Source: Phyto melanocephala (lineage: Eukaryota > Arthropoda > Insecta > Diptera > Rhinophoridae). From it: 64,000 nucleotides of DNA. Position numbers and translations under genes: made by a program. How positions within the stretch are numbered: the first letter of the stretch is position 1; each line of letters opens with the position of its first letter. The stretch lies in NCBI GenBank assembly GCA_941918925.1, contig OW799233.1, positions 140,804,223-140,868,222 on the forward strand, in the 5' to 3' direction. This document shows, in pieces, positions 12,773 to 26,065 of the stretch. The notes beneath the pieces are model-generated. The model saw only the letters and a list, made by a program, of their open reading frames with translations. It was not told the origin of the DNA and did not search any database.

Positions 12773-13798
12773 AACGATCTATCCATGGCCGTCTATTTAA
12801 AACACAATAGATTTCGAAGAGAAAGAGCAAAAATATTTCTAATACTTCAGAAAATAGAAACCCAGCAAAAAAAATAATGAATGCCTGATTTCAACCCATG
12901 ATAAAGTGGTTCAATTTAGGTAAAACATGCATGACTTTAACATGAACGTTTCATTGGAGAGCATGTGTTTATATGAACATATTAATAAAATTCACTTCAT
13001 TCTAATAAGTGCATAGAACGCATGCATAGTAGATGAAAAGAAACGCATTTTCCATGAGTTAAAAGTGTTTGTTTAGATGAATTGTTAAGACATTTCGCAT
13101 GCATTTGCATTTATTTTGAAGGTAACTATTTCGTATTTAGAGAAGTCATTATTTATGCCTCTTTTTGCACTTATGAATTCGAGGTCATTAAAAATGTCAT
13201 TCAAATTAATGTAGTTCGAAATGTTTTGCTGGGAAATATTGAAAATAGGCTGAAGGTTTATCAAAATGAGAGTTAAACCTAGTAGATTGTAAATGTCTTT
13301 CTGATATTAAATAAAATGCGATTGAATTTATTAGCAGAAATTATTTATTATTATTAGAGAACATAGAGGAGACACGCCCACTTTAATAAAAAAAATAGTC
13401 TAATGTGTTAACAGACATTAAAAAATAAAAAAAGTTTTGTGGTTTAAAAGTACTACACAATTTTAGTAGTGGGTATTGAAAATTCGGACCAACTGAATAT
13501 AGTCCTTCCTACTTGTGTTCTCTTTTTTTCTGTTAAAAATCCTGAACTAGTACTTGCTTTAGAAAAATATTCAATAAAAATTTCATTTAATACAAATGAA
13601 AAAAAATATATTTTAATTTTATTTTAAGCCCTCCTATTTCTTGTCCGAACCGTCTCAAGGAGTTTTCCCACCTGTCTCCAACTACAAAACATGTTTTTAT
13701 TAAGATTTTAGCAATCTTTTTCTTAATTAATTAATTTAGCTTAGAAATACAATTTTATAAACATTATTTAAAATTGGTTGTCTTCATTTTGTATTATG
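12773..13798. other. AT-rich intronic DNA, nothing recognised
   Basis: The 64-codon frame at 13082-13276 has no family signal. Confidence 0.5.
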
Positions 13799-14815
13799 CT
13801 TATACTTTGTTCACACACGCGCCTTAATTGTCAATTTATAATATTTTCGCAATTAAAGGCCTTTATTGAGCTCAATTTACCGTAATAAAAATTACTTATA
13901 AATTGAGCAATATATACTTTATTGTATCACTTATTGTCCAAAACTCAAAATACAACTCTTGAGAAGTATGTTCAGTGAGAAGAAAATTCTATAGGTGGCA
14001 TTTCTAATATCAAACAAATAAATATACAAAAAACAAAAAGTAAGAAAATGAAAAATTGTTGATGAAACATTTAATAAAATGTTTAAATAAATTCAAATAT
14101 ATGTATATGTATGTATATATAATGGTAAACCCAAAAGAAGGCATTATTTGACTTGGTAAAAATACATCGTATTTTTTACATCTATCAAATGCTAATGGAG
14201 TAATACCCTGTTCAGACAGATATATTTAATTGTTTCAATTAAGTGTTTATTGAGCAATTTAAAAAGGTGTTCAGACATACTCAATTTATCTTTCTCCATT
14301 AGCATTTGATAGCTGTAAAAATACGATGTATTTATACCAAATCATATAATGCCTTCCCTTCAGTGTTTTTCCTGTTCATTAAATATATTTACAATTATAT
14401 TTTTATATACATATATACTTATATGTATGTATTTGAATTTATTTAAACATTTTTTTTTAATTTTTTTCAAACATTTTCCATTTTTTTAATTTTTATTTTT
14501 TTGGATATTTATTTGTTTGACATTAGGAATGCCACCTATAGAATTTTCTTCTCACTGAACATACTTCTCAAGAGTTGTATTTCGAGTTTTAGACAATAAG
14601 TGAAACAATTAAGTATATATTGTTCAATTTAAAAATAATTTTTGGTATGGTAAATTGAGCTCAATAAGGCCTTTAATTGCGATAATTTTATAAATTACCA
14701 ATTAAGGGGTGTGTGTGAACATAGTATAAGATTAATTGAGTATGTGTGAACACTTATTTTAATTGCTCAATCAACACTAAATTAAAACAATTAAAAATAT
14801 CTATCTGAACATGAT
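13799..14815. mobile_element. Fold-back (long inverted repeat) element
   Basis: The arms 13799-about 14205 and about 14290-14730 are inverted copies of each other. Shared blocks include 'aggtggcatt' with its complement, 'gaagtatgttcagtgag', and 'aattgagctcaat', which is itself a short palindrome. The central loop (about 14205-14290) is repeated in inverted form outside the right arm (14731-14815). Such nesting suggests two insertions of one terminal-inverted-repeat family, or a fold-back transposon. It carries no coding sequence. The words TGTTCAGACA and TGTTCACACA recur at each break. Confidence 0.8.
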
Positions 14816-14830
14816 ATTAGGCAAGTCCGA

Positions 14831-15650
14831 CCATTTGATGTCCCATCCGTTTTCCTTTAAACATAAATACATAATTGTAATCAAAAAAATTATACTTTAT
14901 TCATTCCTTCAATAGCCAAAGTTGAAATATAAATTTATTTATCAACACGATTGAAAAAAATTAAACAATACATTTAAATAATTTAATTTAAATATATGTA
15001 TGTGTCTCTTTATATTAAATATATGTATGTGTTTGTACAACTTCTTATTAAACTTAAGCAAAATTTTATTTGTAAATCAGAATTATCAATAAAACTTTTT
15101 TTAATTAATAATATGTATATTGTGCATTTGCAAATACTTGCATAATTTGGCATTTGCATATGTAACTGCAGAAATCCACATAAGCACACCTGAATTTGCA
15201 TACATTGAAAATATTATATTGTATGTGTATTAATCATGTTGTTGTTTGTTTTTCCTTTGGAAAAATATACAATTAAATTATTAATTTTAATAAATAAATT
15301 GAAAATTTATGCAAAATTATTTGCTGAAACTAGAAGAATATAAAGAGAGAACAGTTAGACAGAAAATACAAACAATTGAAACATATCATTACAGAAATGG
15401 TGAAAAATATAGTAGTAATCTATGCAGGGTATGGTATAACTAAGAAGTAAAAATATTTTAAGAATTCCTGCAATTTACAAAACATCTTTTAACTAATTTT
15501 AAACATTAAATTAAATTTTTCGTCATAAACGCTTGTACACAAGTAGATATTGCTAAATCCAGAATTGTTCTTATACGAATTTAAAAAAAATTTCAGCACT
15601 CGCCAACAATTTTATTGAATATAGGCAATTTGTAAAAATCCCTTAACGTC
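14831..15650. other. AT-rich intronic DNA, nothing recognised
   Basis: No gene is supported. The 63-codon minus frame at 15010-15201 is repeat-like. Confidence 0.5.
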
Positions 15651-15659
15651 AAAGTTTTT

Positions 15660-16545
15660 GTTCAACTTAACTTTGCATTTCTCTGTTTCAGTCTTTGACA
15701 ATTGAGAAGCGCGTTAAAATTGTTGAAGTCTTTTACGAAAATGACCATTCAAATTAAAATGCATTGCGCTTACTTCGTGATTTTATTAGTTTTTTTGTCA
15801 GCATAACATACCAAATGTGTCCACAATCGGGAGAATTGTACGCGAATTTCAGCAAACCGGGTCTGTAGGAAATGTGAAAACAGTTGAGAAAACACACAAA
15901 GAAAATTATCTTCAGCGATGAGGCACACTTTTGCCACAATATATTCGTTAACAAGCAAAGTTGCCGTATTTGGGCGAATTGGAGTGGTTGTTGAAAAGCC
16001 GATGCACAACCAAACAGTGACCGTTCGGTGCGGTTTATCGGTTGGCAGCTTCTTTGAAAATGAGGTCGACCAAGCAGTTGTTGTGAATGACATTCGCTAT
16101 CGCGAGATGATAACAGAGTTCTTGTGGTCAGAAATTAAGGATATGAACCTGAACGATATCTGTTTTTTACAGGACGATGCCACTTGTCACACAACCAAGG
16201 AAATAATGGCTCTTTTGCACGAGAAATTCAATGGTTATGTATTTCACGTCGTAATGATCTTATATGACCATTCAGTAATTTCGACTTCCTTATTTGGGAA
16301 TATTTAAATGAAAATGTGTCAGTCAATTAGACATGAAAATTTCAAAAGCTAAAGGATGAAATAATTCGTCACATTAACGACATTGAACCTCATTGAAAAT
16401 GTGGACCATCAGTTAAAAGCAGTTGCCAATATTTTGTTTCAAACATAATTGTCTATCATTTTAAAAAATATTAAGAAAATTCTCTGAACAAGTTTTGTTT
16501 TATTTACAATTAACATCGTGCGTTTTAGTTCGACCACCCTGTATT
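15660..16545 (+). mobile_element. Tc1/mariner-type transposon remnant, near full span
   Basis: An N-terminal helix-turn-helix block (TIEKRVKIVEVFYEN) is followed by IIFSDEAHF, VNKQSCRIW, then a longer open stretch (15918-16307) with EKPMHNQTVTVRCGLS, VVVNDIRYREMITEFLW and QDDATCHTT containing the second catalytic Asp. The C-terminal part is broken and the right terminus reads 'gaccaccctgtattt'. This is the best preserved of the many copies. The enzyme would cut and paste DNA through a DDE/D active site, but this copy is frameshifted. Confidence 0.75.
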
Positions 16546-17218
16546 TAATCATCGCATACAAATTATACTTTTTTAACATTTATTACGTCAAGACAACGGA
16601 AAGTGTTTAAATTATATTATTTAATGTTTGCTTCTTAAAAGCTTCTTAAGCTATTTATAAGGTACTATGATCACAGTAGATCGAGTGTAGTGTAGGTATC
16701 TTGACTTGATCGTTAATAAAATCAACATTTGTGAACCGATTTTTATGATTTATAGCTTATTTTATTTACGATATTTTTATTTTTTACAAAATAATAAAAA
16801 TGTAAAATTTTTGCCCAAATAATTTTAAATGACTTTTAAGAAACAAAAAATATTATCGTCGCTTATTTTTGAATAACTCCTAAAAACTCGAAAATGTAGA
16901 AAAACGTTATTTAACTGACTTGAAGGAAATTTTATTTTTAACCATTTTCTGGTATTTTCTTCAAATTCGAACTTATCGTTCTATAGTTATGATGAAATTT
17001 ATCAGAATAACCGCCTTATTTTAGGGAAAATATTTGGCATGCCCGACAGAAAACGGATTTTATTTTAGCGAGTTAAAATCTTTTAGTCCACATATTTTGG
17101 TTAAAAGGCTATTTGTTATTAAACATTGTTATGTTTTTGGGTTATTAAATACATTTTATATGTTTTTTGTTTTCACAATTTATTCGTTCTTGTGCTTTTA
17201 CTTTTTTTTATAGCCATT
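16546..17218. other. AT-rich intronic DNA, nothing recognised
   Basis: No coding frame or terminal repeat was seen. Confidence 0.5.
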
Positions 17219-18160
17219 GAAAAGGGTATATAGGTTTGTCATTACGTGTGAAATTTCTACAATTTTCATTTCCGACTACATAAAGTATACATTTTCTGAA
17301 AGGTTATGAATAGAGGAGTCGATTAAGCCCTGACCGTCTGCCCTTCTGTCCGTGTGTTGGTTGAAATCAACTTTATGAAGCAACCATATGTTCCTTGGAA
17401 ATATCCGGGAATTAATCGCTATTGAAATTCAGCACAATCGTCCCATAGCTTTCTGAGATATAAGCAAATAAACACGACTGCCTATTTTTTCCATATTTTT
17501 ACCATCAAAGTTTAAAATTTTCAGCCAAACAATAATTTATTTGTACCTTTGCTACTATTTTTAGATATAATATGCCTCTAGAGATATTTTTGAAAAATTT
17601 CGGATTAAGCGGGCTCTAGTCGGTAAAGCTATAGCCGAACAATTTTTTTTTAAATATATATTCCAAAAATTTCCAAACGAAAATCAATTGTTTTAAGCTT
17701 CTAGACAACCGAAAGAGTTAATATTGGTATCTTCTATCTTCTGGAACTGACTAGCGCAATGTAAGCACTATAAAAAGATTTATAGTGCTTCATGTTGGCC
17801 GCCACTATAAAATGGCGGACAATAAATTTATATATGGGTCAAATCAGGTATTTTAAAATGTAACTTCTAGAACCACCTCAATATTGGTATCAAAAGAAAG
17901 GGCTTGGCCAGTAGAATGATGACGTCTAAAACAAAATGGCGGATCAAATTTTTTAACCCAATTCATCAATAAGGGTATCACATTAAAGGGCTTGACTAGT
18001 AGAATACAGTTCACTACAAAAAAACTCAAAATCGATGGCGTCGGAAATAACAAAGAAAAATGGCGTATAGTATGAAATATAGGTTAAGCTGCGATGTGGG
18101 ATTATACCTATGTACATGATGGTTAAGGGTATTATCAGATTTAGCACTCTTACTTGTTTT
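17219..18160 (-). repeat. Short composite repeat, near-complete copy (reverse)
   Basis: The minus-strand copy runs from 'aaaacaagtaagagtgct' (at 18160) to 'gggtata' (at 17219). It includes the 'ttgatttcaaccaacacac' and 'cataaagtatacattttctg' blocks. A perfect 11-bp stem hairpin (AGCACTATAAA, loop AAGA, complement) lies at 17765-17790, between two 'aaaatggcgga' words. Confidence 0.75.
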
Positions 18161-19926
18161 TACCTTCAAACTTTAAAAAAAAAAATTGTTCAACAAGAAG
18201 AAAAATTTGACAGTAAATTATTATATATAAACTCAAAGCTTGAGTTTGCTTGCTGTGTAATTATACTGATGGTTTACCTAACATTTAAGTGCTTTTAAAC
18301 ATAAATCGTGAATTTAAAAGTTTTTCTTAGTGCCGTGTTGTCATAATGTTATAATTTTTCAAAACTTTAAAAAGATTTCAAAATTTTACAATAAAAAATA
18401 CAATATTTTTCATTAATTTCCATACGGCACATAGGCTTTCTTGTAAAAATACCAAATGTTTTCTTTTTTCAAAGACATATTGTTTTTGTTTTAATAATTT
18501 TGTTTAGGAAACTTTTTTTTAAGGATAACCATGTAGACCTGTAGTAGTGAACAGTAAATGATGAAACTCAAACAAACGCTCGACTATCGTGATTATCGAA
18601 ATGATAAAACAACATAAAAATAATTATTACTTGTTTTCGGTAACCAAATATTGTTATAGTGACTATAGTATGACTGTCGTGATCATGTAACAATCATGGT
18701 TTTTCTTTGCGTGGAAAAGTTATTTATAAAAAAAATAGTTACTAAAATTTTTACAATCAAAAATGCAAACTTCTTTTGGACAGAAAGCAAATCTTTTTAT
18801 ACGGTGCTATTTTTTGTAGCCTAATTATTTGAATAAACAATAATAAATTTGTGTAAGATTTAAATTTATGCATGCTTGTGTAAAATAACACCTGTAATAA
18901 ACATTATTATTTTTGTTTGATTAAAGAAGAACAAAAACTTATAAACTGATTTATGTATAAAAAATATAATCTATTGGATACATGTGTATATTAGGGAGTA
19001 CAAAAATTGAATAAAAAAAATAGTTTTCTAAAAAAGACTTACAAATATTATATATAAGTATGTGCTTATACGTAACTGTCACATTTATATCTTTTTTAGA
19101 CGTTAATTAATTCACTTAAAATAAACTGGGATTTATTTAATTGCAAATAATAATCAGCACTTTAAAAATTTACGTTATAAAAGCTTATTTATTTAAATGT
19201 TATAAAAGTTTATTTAATAATTCACTATTATTTAACTTGAGATAAGTGACTATCAAACTTATGTGTGTCTTACATGTACATCTACCATTACTTGTTGTAG
19301 TTTTCTTATAGTTTTACTGTGATACGGTATCGATAATTTTTTGAACATAGTAAATTCTAGAAGTAGTATGAATTTTTCATAATTTCGATGTTGGCAAAGT
19401 TGAAAAACAGGCTAAAATTAATTACACAAAAAATTACTAAACCGAAATCAAAACGTAAATTAAATATACGTAGATTAAACTAATGAAACTAAAACTTAAT
19501 AAAATTAATTCTTTGACATATTAAGAAAATAATTAGATTTAAAAGAAAGTTATACGGCTAATGTAGTTTCATAAACATACTATATATAAGTATGCAAAAC
19601 GTATAGTTATTGAAGAATATCTGCTTCTCTAAGTTTGTACATTTATTTCTGATAAATATTAATTTTCAAAAGTATTACAAAACAAAGCATTTGGTTTAAT
19701 TAAATTGCCTTACTAAGTTATACCTTTAGCACTTATTACAAATAATTCAAATTTCTTACAACAAAAATTACAAAGTATGATTTATAATTATATTCGGTAC
19801 ATAAATGCTCTCATAATACAGGGTGTTTTTCTGTAGGTGTACAATATGAAATTTAAAAAAATATACTAATATTTTTACTGACATTATTCTGAAATTTTAA
19901 AAGGCACGCATATATTAAAAAGTAAT
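18161..19926. other. AT-rich intronic DNA, nothing recognised
   Basis: 'aatacagggtgtttttctg' at about 19816 resembles a transposon end but has no visible partner. Confidence 0.5.
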
Positions 19927-20290
19927 TATTTTATTTATTTATTTATTTATTTTATTTGTCAATTCCTATACAACAAGATTTAATCTTATATTTAAAGTAT
20001 AGGAAAGTAGTTTTTATAAATTAAATTTAGGGATTACACATTAATACAATTACATACACTTAGCTATATTATATTATTATTATTATATTATTAACTATAA
20101 AAAAAAAATATATTATACTATAACAAATACATTACAATTAATAACAATTTACTGTTGTGCAAAAAAAAAATCAAATAAAAAATGTTTAATTATAAAAAAT
20201 AATCAATCAATTATTTTTTTTAGAAGCTTTAATAGGGATAAGTAAGTAAGTAGTAGTTGTAGGGTATTACATACATACCAGTGTCAGGAT
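19927..20290 (-). mobile_element. LINE 3' end with (AAAT)n tail
   Basis: On the minus strand this reads as an AT-rich 3' untranslated stretch ending in about seven AAAT units (19927-19957), the typical tail of jockey/CR1-like LINEs. No coding part remains. Confidence 0.5.
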
Positions 20291-20412
20291 ACGCAGGGTT
20301 CTTAATGCGCCTTTTCTTACGTATTCACTACTAAGCTTTCCATGTCGTATTTTCAAATTTCTGAATCAATTAAACTTGTTCTTATCTCCTCTTTGTCTCT
20401 AAATACTTACTA

Positions 20413-20930
20413 ATTATATTAGTATGGATATACTAATATAATCAAGAGAAAATTTGTGTTTGTATGTTATGAGCTTTCTTTAAAACTTCTTATTCAATTT
20501 CTAAAATTTTTTCACCAATATTCTAGACCTATCCTCCGAACAATCATAGGCTATATTTTTGTTTTATTTTTTAGTTGGGCTTGGTACCTCCCATTAAAAT
20601 TTAACACATTTTATGACATATTTTGAGAACTATAGCAGCTATTTCCTTTAAACTTTGTACGAGTTACTTAGATAACAATTTTCTTATTCGAGGATATGGG
20701 ATAGGATCGTAGCAGGGGTCATGGTATCCTCCCTACAAAAAAAAAATACATTTGATGTCATATGTAGGAAATTAAAAACGTAATTTAGTTGAAACTTTGT
20801 ACAAGCAATCTTGACAACAATTTTCTTATTACAACCAAAATTGTTGCGATCGGTGCAGAGGCAGTGTTATCCCCCCACAAATGAAATACTTTCTGCCATC
20901 AATCAATTAATAAGCTGCATTATCGCTTTC
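20413..20930 (+). mobile_element. Helitron-like non-autonomous fragment
   Basis: It starts at a perfect stem (ATTATATTAGTAT, loop, complement) running into 'atactaatataatcaagag' and 'tttgtttgtatgtt'-like sequence, a layout familiar from the 5' end of insect Helitrons. Inside, a segment of about 110 bp is repeated: 20640-20730 and 20790-20885 share 'actttgtac' and 'acaacaattttcttatt'. No RepHel frame and no clear CTRR end are present. Confidence 0.4.
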
Positions 20931-21203
20931 AATTTTAAAAATTAAAATTACACATACACATATCAAATAATTCCATACAAATAAAACAATAACAATTTCC
21001 TAGTGTAGAAAAATAAAATTATATTTATAATAACAGTCTCACTTATTGTTTGTATAGATTTGCTTGTAATGTTTTTTTGGAACTAGCTAAACTGCATATT
21101 TATAATTATATTGTTCTCTAGAAAAAATATCAAGAACTTTCTACACATACATACACATATAGATGGTCTTGAATTAAAGATTTTTCTTTCATAAAATTAA
21201 CCT

Positions 21204-21640
21204 GTTGTGCTAAGGGTATGTATGTATATAGCTTTGCCATTCCGTTTGTAATTTCTACAATATTCATTTCCAACAATGAATATTCAATAGGGCGGGCGAT
21301 ATGTATGGAGGCAGAAAAATCGCTCAAATTACAAGGAAAATCGTATTCCAGGGATTAAAATAAGAAACTTTGCCGAAGGAACCATATCTCTTAAATGTAT
21401 TTTGATGTCCCGACTTTGGATCCGAAGGGTCAAATTTTGAAAAATCTCACTTTGACCCATTTAGAGTTCCTCAATCGAGTCAAAATGTATGACCGACCCC
21501 CACTAATTTCGGAGGGCCCACCTACCTATGCCAGTGGCACACCGCCTGAAACCACTGGGGGGGTTCCCCATACAAACATTTCAAAAAATCACCATTTTTA
21601 GCACTTTACAAGAAAAAATCAGTGAAATGGCTATGTTTTT
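21204..21640 (-). repeat. Short composite repeat, variant with GC-rich body (reverse)
   Basis: The 'tttgccattccgtttgtaat' end block of the family is clear at 21233-21252. It is followed by a GC-richer body (about 21390-21570) not seen in the other copies. The 68-codon frame at 21395-21601 lies within this body and has no recognisable product. Confidence 0.5.
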
Positions 21641-21799
21641 TTTTTATATGGAGTTTATTTTTCTCTTTAGAAATTTATTTAGTCAAATATTTTAATATTT
21701 TTATTTTGGTTTTATTTTGGGCAACCGAATTTCGAATGTTGATAAGTTTCCATATGTGAATAATTACATATTATATATTAATATACATAAACAAAATAC

Positions 21800-22000
21800 T
21801 ATAAGTTTAATTTTTTTTAATATTCGAACTTCTTTTTTAAATTTTATTACAATGTTTATTAGATTCTAGTACTGGCTTTTAAGTCCATATATTTTTTTTA
21901 ATTGTTTCATTTATGAAGAAATTAAATTTTATTTGTAAAAATCAAAGGATACACTGAAAAAGTAAATTTTTCACCGACACTAGCCGAGTGGAAAGCATTT
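21800..22000 (+). repeat. Unclassified dispersed repeat, copy 1
   Basis: About 190 bp are shared with 60370-60546 in the same orientation, including 'acactgaaaaagtaa' and 'ccgagtgga'. No coding signal. Confidence 0.65.
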
Positions 22001-23400
22001 TCAAAACCGGCTATGATATCATCATCAGCTATTTTTGATCGGTGTTTAAGTGTTGGTTGTAAATATAATCTATTTAACTCACAATCTGTTTAGTAATAGA
22101 ATTTGATAATCAAATGAAATTTACTACTTTTTTCCGTTGTTGTAATTTTTTCTTTTTTATTATCACTTTTTGTTATAATTTACTGCAAAGAAAAATGAAA
22201 CCCACAACAGGCTTTAAAAATATCATCTGACTATGATTATGCCACTTCACTTTTTTTATTCATAATACTTAGAAATCATTTTAAAACTATGTTTGTAATT
22301 GCATTGAAATTTATCATGTTCTTAATTTAAGCTTGCTCGATAAGCCTTGAAAATAGCATAAATATGTCCGAAAAATCTCACACTCACCATAAATAGTCAA
22401 ATGTCTTTTACATATCCCCAAATATTTATGTATTATGTTGGTACATTATTTTCCAACCATATATTTGCATAAATTTATTTAAATTTATTTATGTATTTAT
22501 TTAAATACATAAAGTTTGCTTAATATATCTATCATACATACACGTACATGTACATTTATTTACTTGTATATGTTAAATAAGTATACTAACAAATATGTTT
22601 AAATTAAAGAATTATTATTACAAGTTTGAGTTTTGCATATTCATGAACATAATATACCCTTAGCTAAATCCAAGCAAAACATGAGAAATGCATTCATTAA
22701 AATAGCAAAAAATTCAATATACACAAATGAATTCAAATCAATACTATACAAGAGAGCAAATAAGGCGAGGGTGATGCTAAAAAATTTAAATTCTAAAAAC
22801 GATTGCAAAACTTCCTAATTCTATGAAAAACTTGTATCTATAGATGCAAACAACATTTATCAAAAACCAAAAAAAGTTGACACCAAAAAACTTTAAAATA
22901 TTTTCAAATTTGCTGAGTTTCTTAAACTACACGCACAACCTGCGTGCAACGAATTTATTGTTTTATTTAAATTCTCATGTACAGCAAAATATTCATATGT
23001 TAACATTATCCATTTATTAGGCTTAAAGGTAAAATTTTGTTTTGGTTTTTGTTTTACCTCACACACCTCAAACCGAATATACTTGTTCAGATGTATGAAT
23101 ATGTGTGTGTATGTTTTTGTGTTTTTTAATTTACTAGATTCTCATACCCAATATGTCTATGCCTTTAGGTGGTATTGACATCAAATACAAGCATACGACT
23201 ACAACATGCACGTACAAATAATTGTTTACTATAGTACGAGGATATGGACATTAATGGGACGTATCGTCAGCGTGTAAGAGTGTGTGAGTGCACATAAGCG
23301 TACTTATAGAAAAGCATATTATTAAGAGTGGACATTTAATATAAGTTTTGTCAAATTAAATATTATGCCCTGAAGAAAATCGAAACTTAAAAATATTCTA
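22001..23400. other. AT-rich intronic DNA
   Basis: The 61-codon frame at 22633-22818 is Lys/Asn/Ala-rich with no recognised family. Nothing else stands out. Confidence 0.5.
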
Positions 23401-23489
23401 AATAAATACCATTATATATTCTTAAAACAGTGCCGAACTCAATTAAATTTTAGTGAAATTGAAAATTTTTATACAAGATGTGTATTCTA

Positions 23490-23960
23490 TTGAATATATA
23501 CAACATATTATTGTAAGACTTAAAAGACTATGAACATAGTTCGTTCACATGGCGCAATAACGGTTACCATTGACGGTAACATTCTGATTTGCCACATTTT
23601 TAAAGAAATAAGAACCAATAATTTCATTATATGGAAGCCATGCTCATCAGCCCATATATTGTCTATTAACATATCCATTGAGCCGAAAATATGCTACGTC
23701 GCTGAACAAAATTTGTACGTTATACACCGATGCAACATTACCCACAGAACGCTGTTTTTCGTAACAATTCGGAAGCGCTGTTTTGGTATGAGTTTTTCTA
23801 TAATGACTTCCCAAACGATACTGAACTAAAATGATAAAGCGGTTTTAAATAAGCCAAGCCTAATGTGTCAAAAAAAAGCCTATTGAAAATCAAACCTCAC
23901 CATGAATCACCCGATACGTCTCTTGATAAAATATGTATTTATAAACAATTTCCATTTGGG
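23490..23960 (-). mobile_element. Tc1/mariner-type transposase remnant
   Basis: On the minus strand, broken frames give FRLNGYVNRQ, EIIGSYFFKNVANQNVTVNG and YRAM-like words in the order expected for the middle of the recurrent transposase. The 99-codon + frame at 23530-23829 is antisense to it. Confidence 0.65.
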
Positions 23961-25209
23961 TATATAATTTGTGAATAAATTAGTGTTTGTCTATTTATTA
24001 GTTGGTCTTTTCGCAAATGTTACATATTTACACACACACACACACACATGTGCATAAACAATTAAGCACTTAAGCAGGTATAATATATCCTTTCCAAGAA
24101 AATCTTTGTATTTATTTGTTGATGCTATAAATTTAAAATTTTTTTTTTGTTTGTTTAAGTGTAAATTATATACATCATTTTATATATACATACGTGATGT
24201 TATGCTTATATGTATACGAGTTTTAGCTATCTAGTACCATTATTTAATATAATAAACAAAGAATGCAAAACCTGGCCGAAGATAATATTTCAAAAAACAT
24301 TTCATAGTTTAAAATTATGTTTGCTTTCAACATGGCATATTTTAGCAGCTTTAATTTGATCTCTCTATATATGCGTTTAATATTAAAATAAACCACAATA
24401 TGCTAAAATCCTAGAAATATTATCAAGCAAAAATCTTTTAAGCTTGCCCTCGTTTTATGTGTCCTTTAGGTATTATTTACTTGTAGATAAATTAATGCTG
24501 CTAATTTATTTTATTCATAAATTTTATACACAAATAATTTGATTTTACATTTAGGTTTCCAACATACAAACACTAAAAAACATACAAACATAAAATGCAT
24601 TAATGGTTAAGCCATTTTTCATGTTTGATATTGATCATTACCTGAATTATTTACCATGTATATTATACATATGTATTTTCGTATATATTTATACTTATTG
24701 CAGTTAAGTTTGTTTAATGTTAGAATATTTTGTAAATAAATAACAGCAGGATTATAATTATTACTTACTTGAATAAATAAGATGAAAATTGTGTAATTAT
24801 TTTCCATTTCAAGTAATTTCAATTAGGCAGCTATGACAAACGACTGTTTTAATTAAAAAATAGTATTTATTTAAAATATTGCCATAAAATCATTGCTTAA
24901 AGAAAACTTTCTTTGCTAGCTAATCTTCGAAAAAAATATTTTGTATCTTTATTTAGTATTTTGAATCGATTTTTAGATTCCTTACAAACCAATAATTTTT
25001 AATTTAACTTCAAAATAAAACGTCTAGAGGTTCAATTAACATCAGTCATACAGCTGATAACGCGATTACCGAACTAAGTATGTAAAAGATCGATGGCTTG
25101 ATCAGCACCTTGACGTCATCTTGTTTAAATCCAAAAAAACCTATTAAAAGTCGTTATTGGATCCTTTTGAATTTAATTTTAAATAAATAATTCACAATAA
25201 ACCAACCCT
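23961..25209. other. AT-rich intronic DNA with CA microsatellite
   Basis: A (CA)9 run occurs at 24031-24048. No gene is supported. Confidence 0.5.
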
Positions 25210-25570
25210 TTTTCTCCGTGGATAGATGCATTGTTTTTTTAATAATGACATACAGGTTACTCCCAGACGCGGCAATTTAATTTGTTGAAATAAACGCTGA
25301 AATAAAAATGTGCCTCGTCAGGAAAAGTGTTTCTCGGCTTAATTTAATGTCTAATTGGATATTCTTAGAGAAGACTTTAAAAAGTGAATGGCTTAGTCAA
25401 TTGGAAATTGTAAGCAAATAATACGAGATCTTTGTGTAAAATTTTTATCATGCTGGTGATTGAAATGCCGAGTTGTTAAGATCGGTAAGAAGTTAATGTT
25501 CCTGGATTGAGTTGCACAGTTTTGGCCACAGCCAAAAGTTCGAATAAAATATTAATATATTCTTATATCT
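25210..25570 (-). mobile_element. Tc1/mariner-type transposase remnant
   Basis: Minus-strand frames include ILHKDL-like, an FPDEAHFYF block with the first catalytic Asp, and NKLNCRVWE. It is heavily decayed. Confidence 0.55.
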
Positions 25571-26065
25571 ATCAGAGTTAAAATAACATATGATTTAAAA
25601 AATACTTGTAAAGGGTTTCAAAATTTGAAGTAGCATTTAAATTTTAATATAAAAAAAGAGAGTTTTTTTTTAAATATTAAAAATATTTTTATTTCATTTT
25701 TTATTCTTCTTATTCCAGTTAAAGTGGCCCCTTTTAGCTCGGGCAGGCTCCCAATCTTTTATCAAAAGTCTAAATCATGTTTTATAATAAACTGTGGTTA
25801 TATCTACTCGATAATATTTTTAGGCTCTTGAACTGTTGTGGAATTATTGCTGTACACTTTCGGTTAAAAATACCCCTTAAATATGGACTAAAGGTGCCAG
25901 CTATCACGATGTTAATGGCCAATTCACTTGTACTCTAATGCGATTTTCGAAATTTTCTTTCAAAAGAAAAATTGTTTTTCTTGATGTGTGACAAGTGACA
26001 ATATCCGGTTGAATCGTCAATATTCCGCCACAAAATACTTCGGATTATCTCCTTGTCGCGATTTA

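Noticed and set aside
22633..22818. 61-codon Lys/Asn-rich frame
   Set aside because: No known family and no splice-site or repeat context. Not enough to call a gene.
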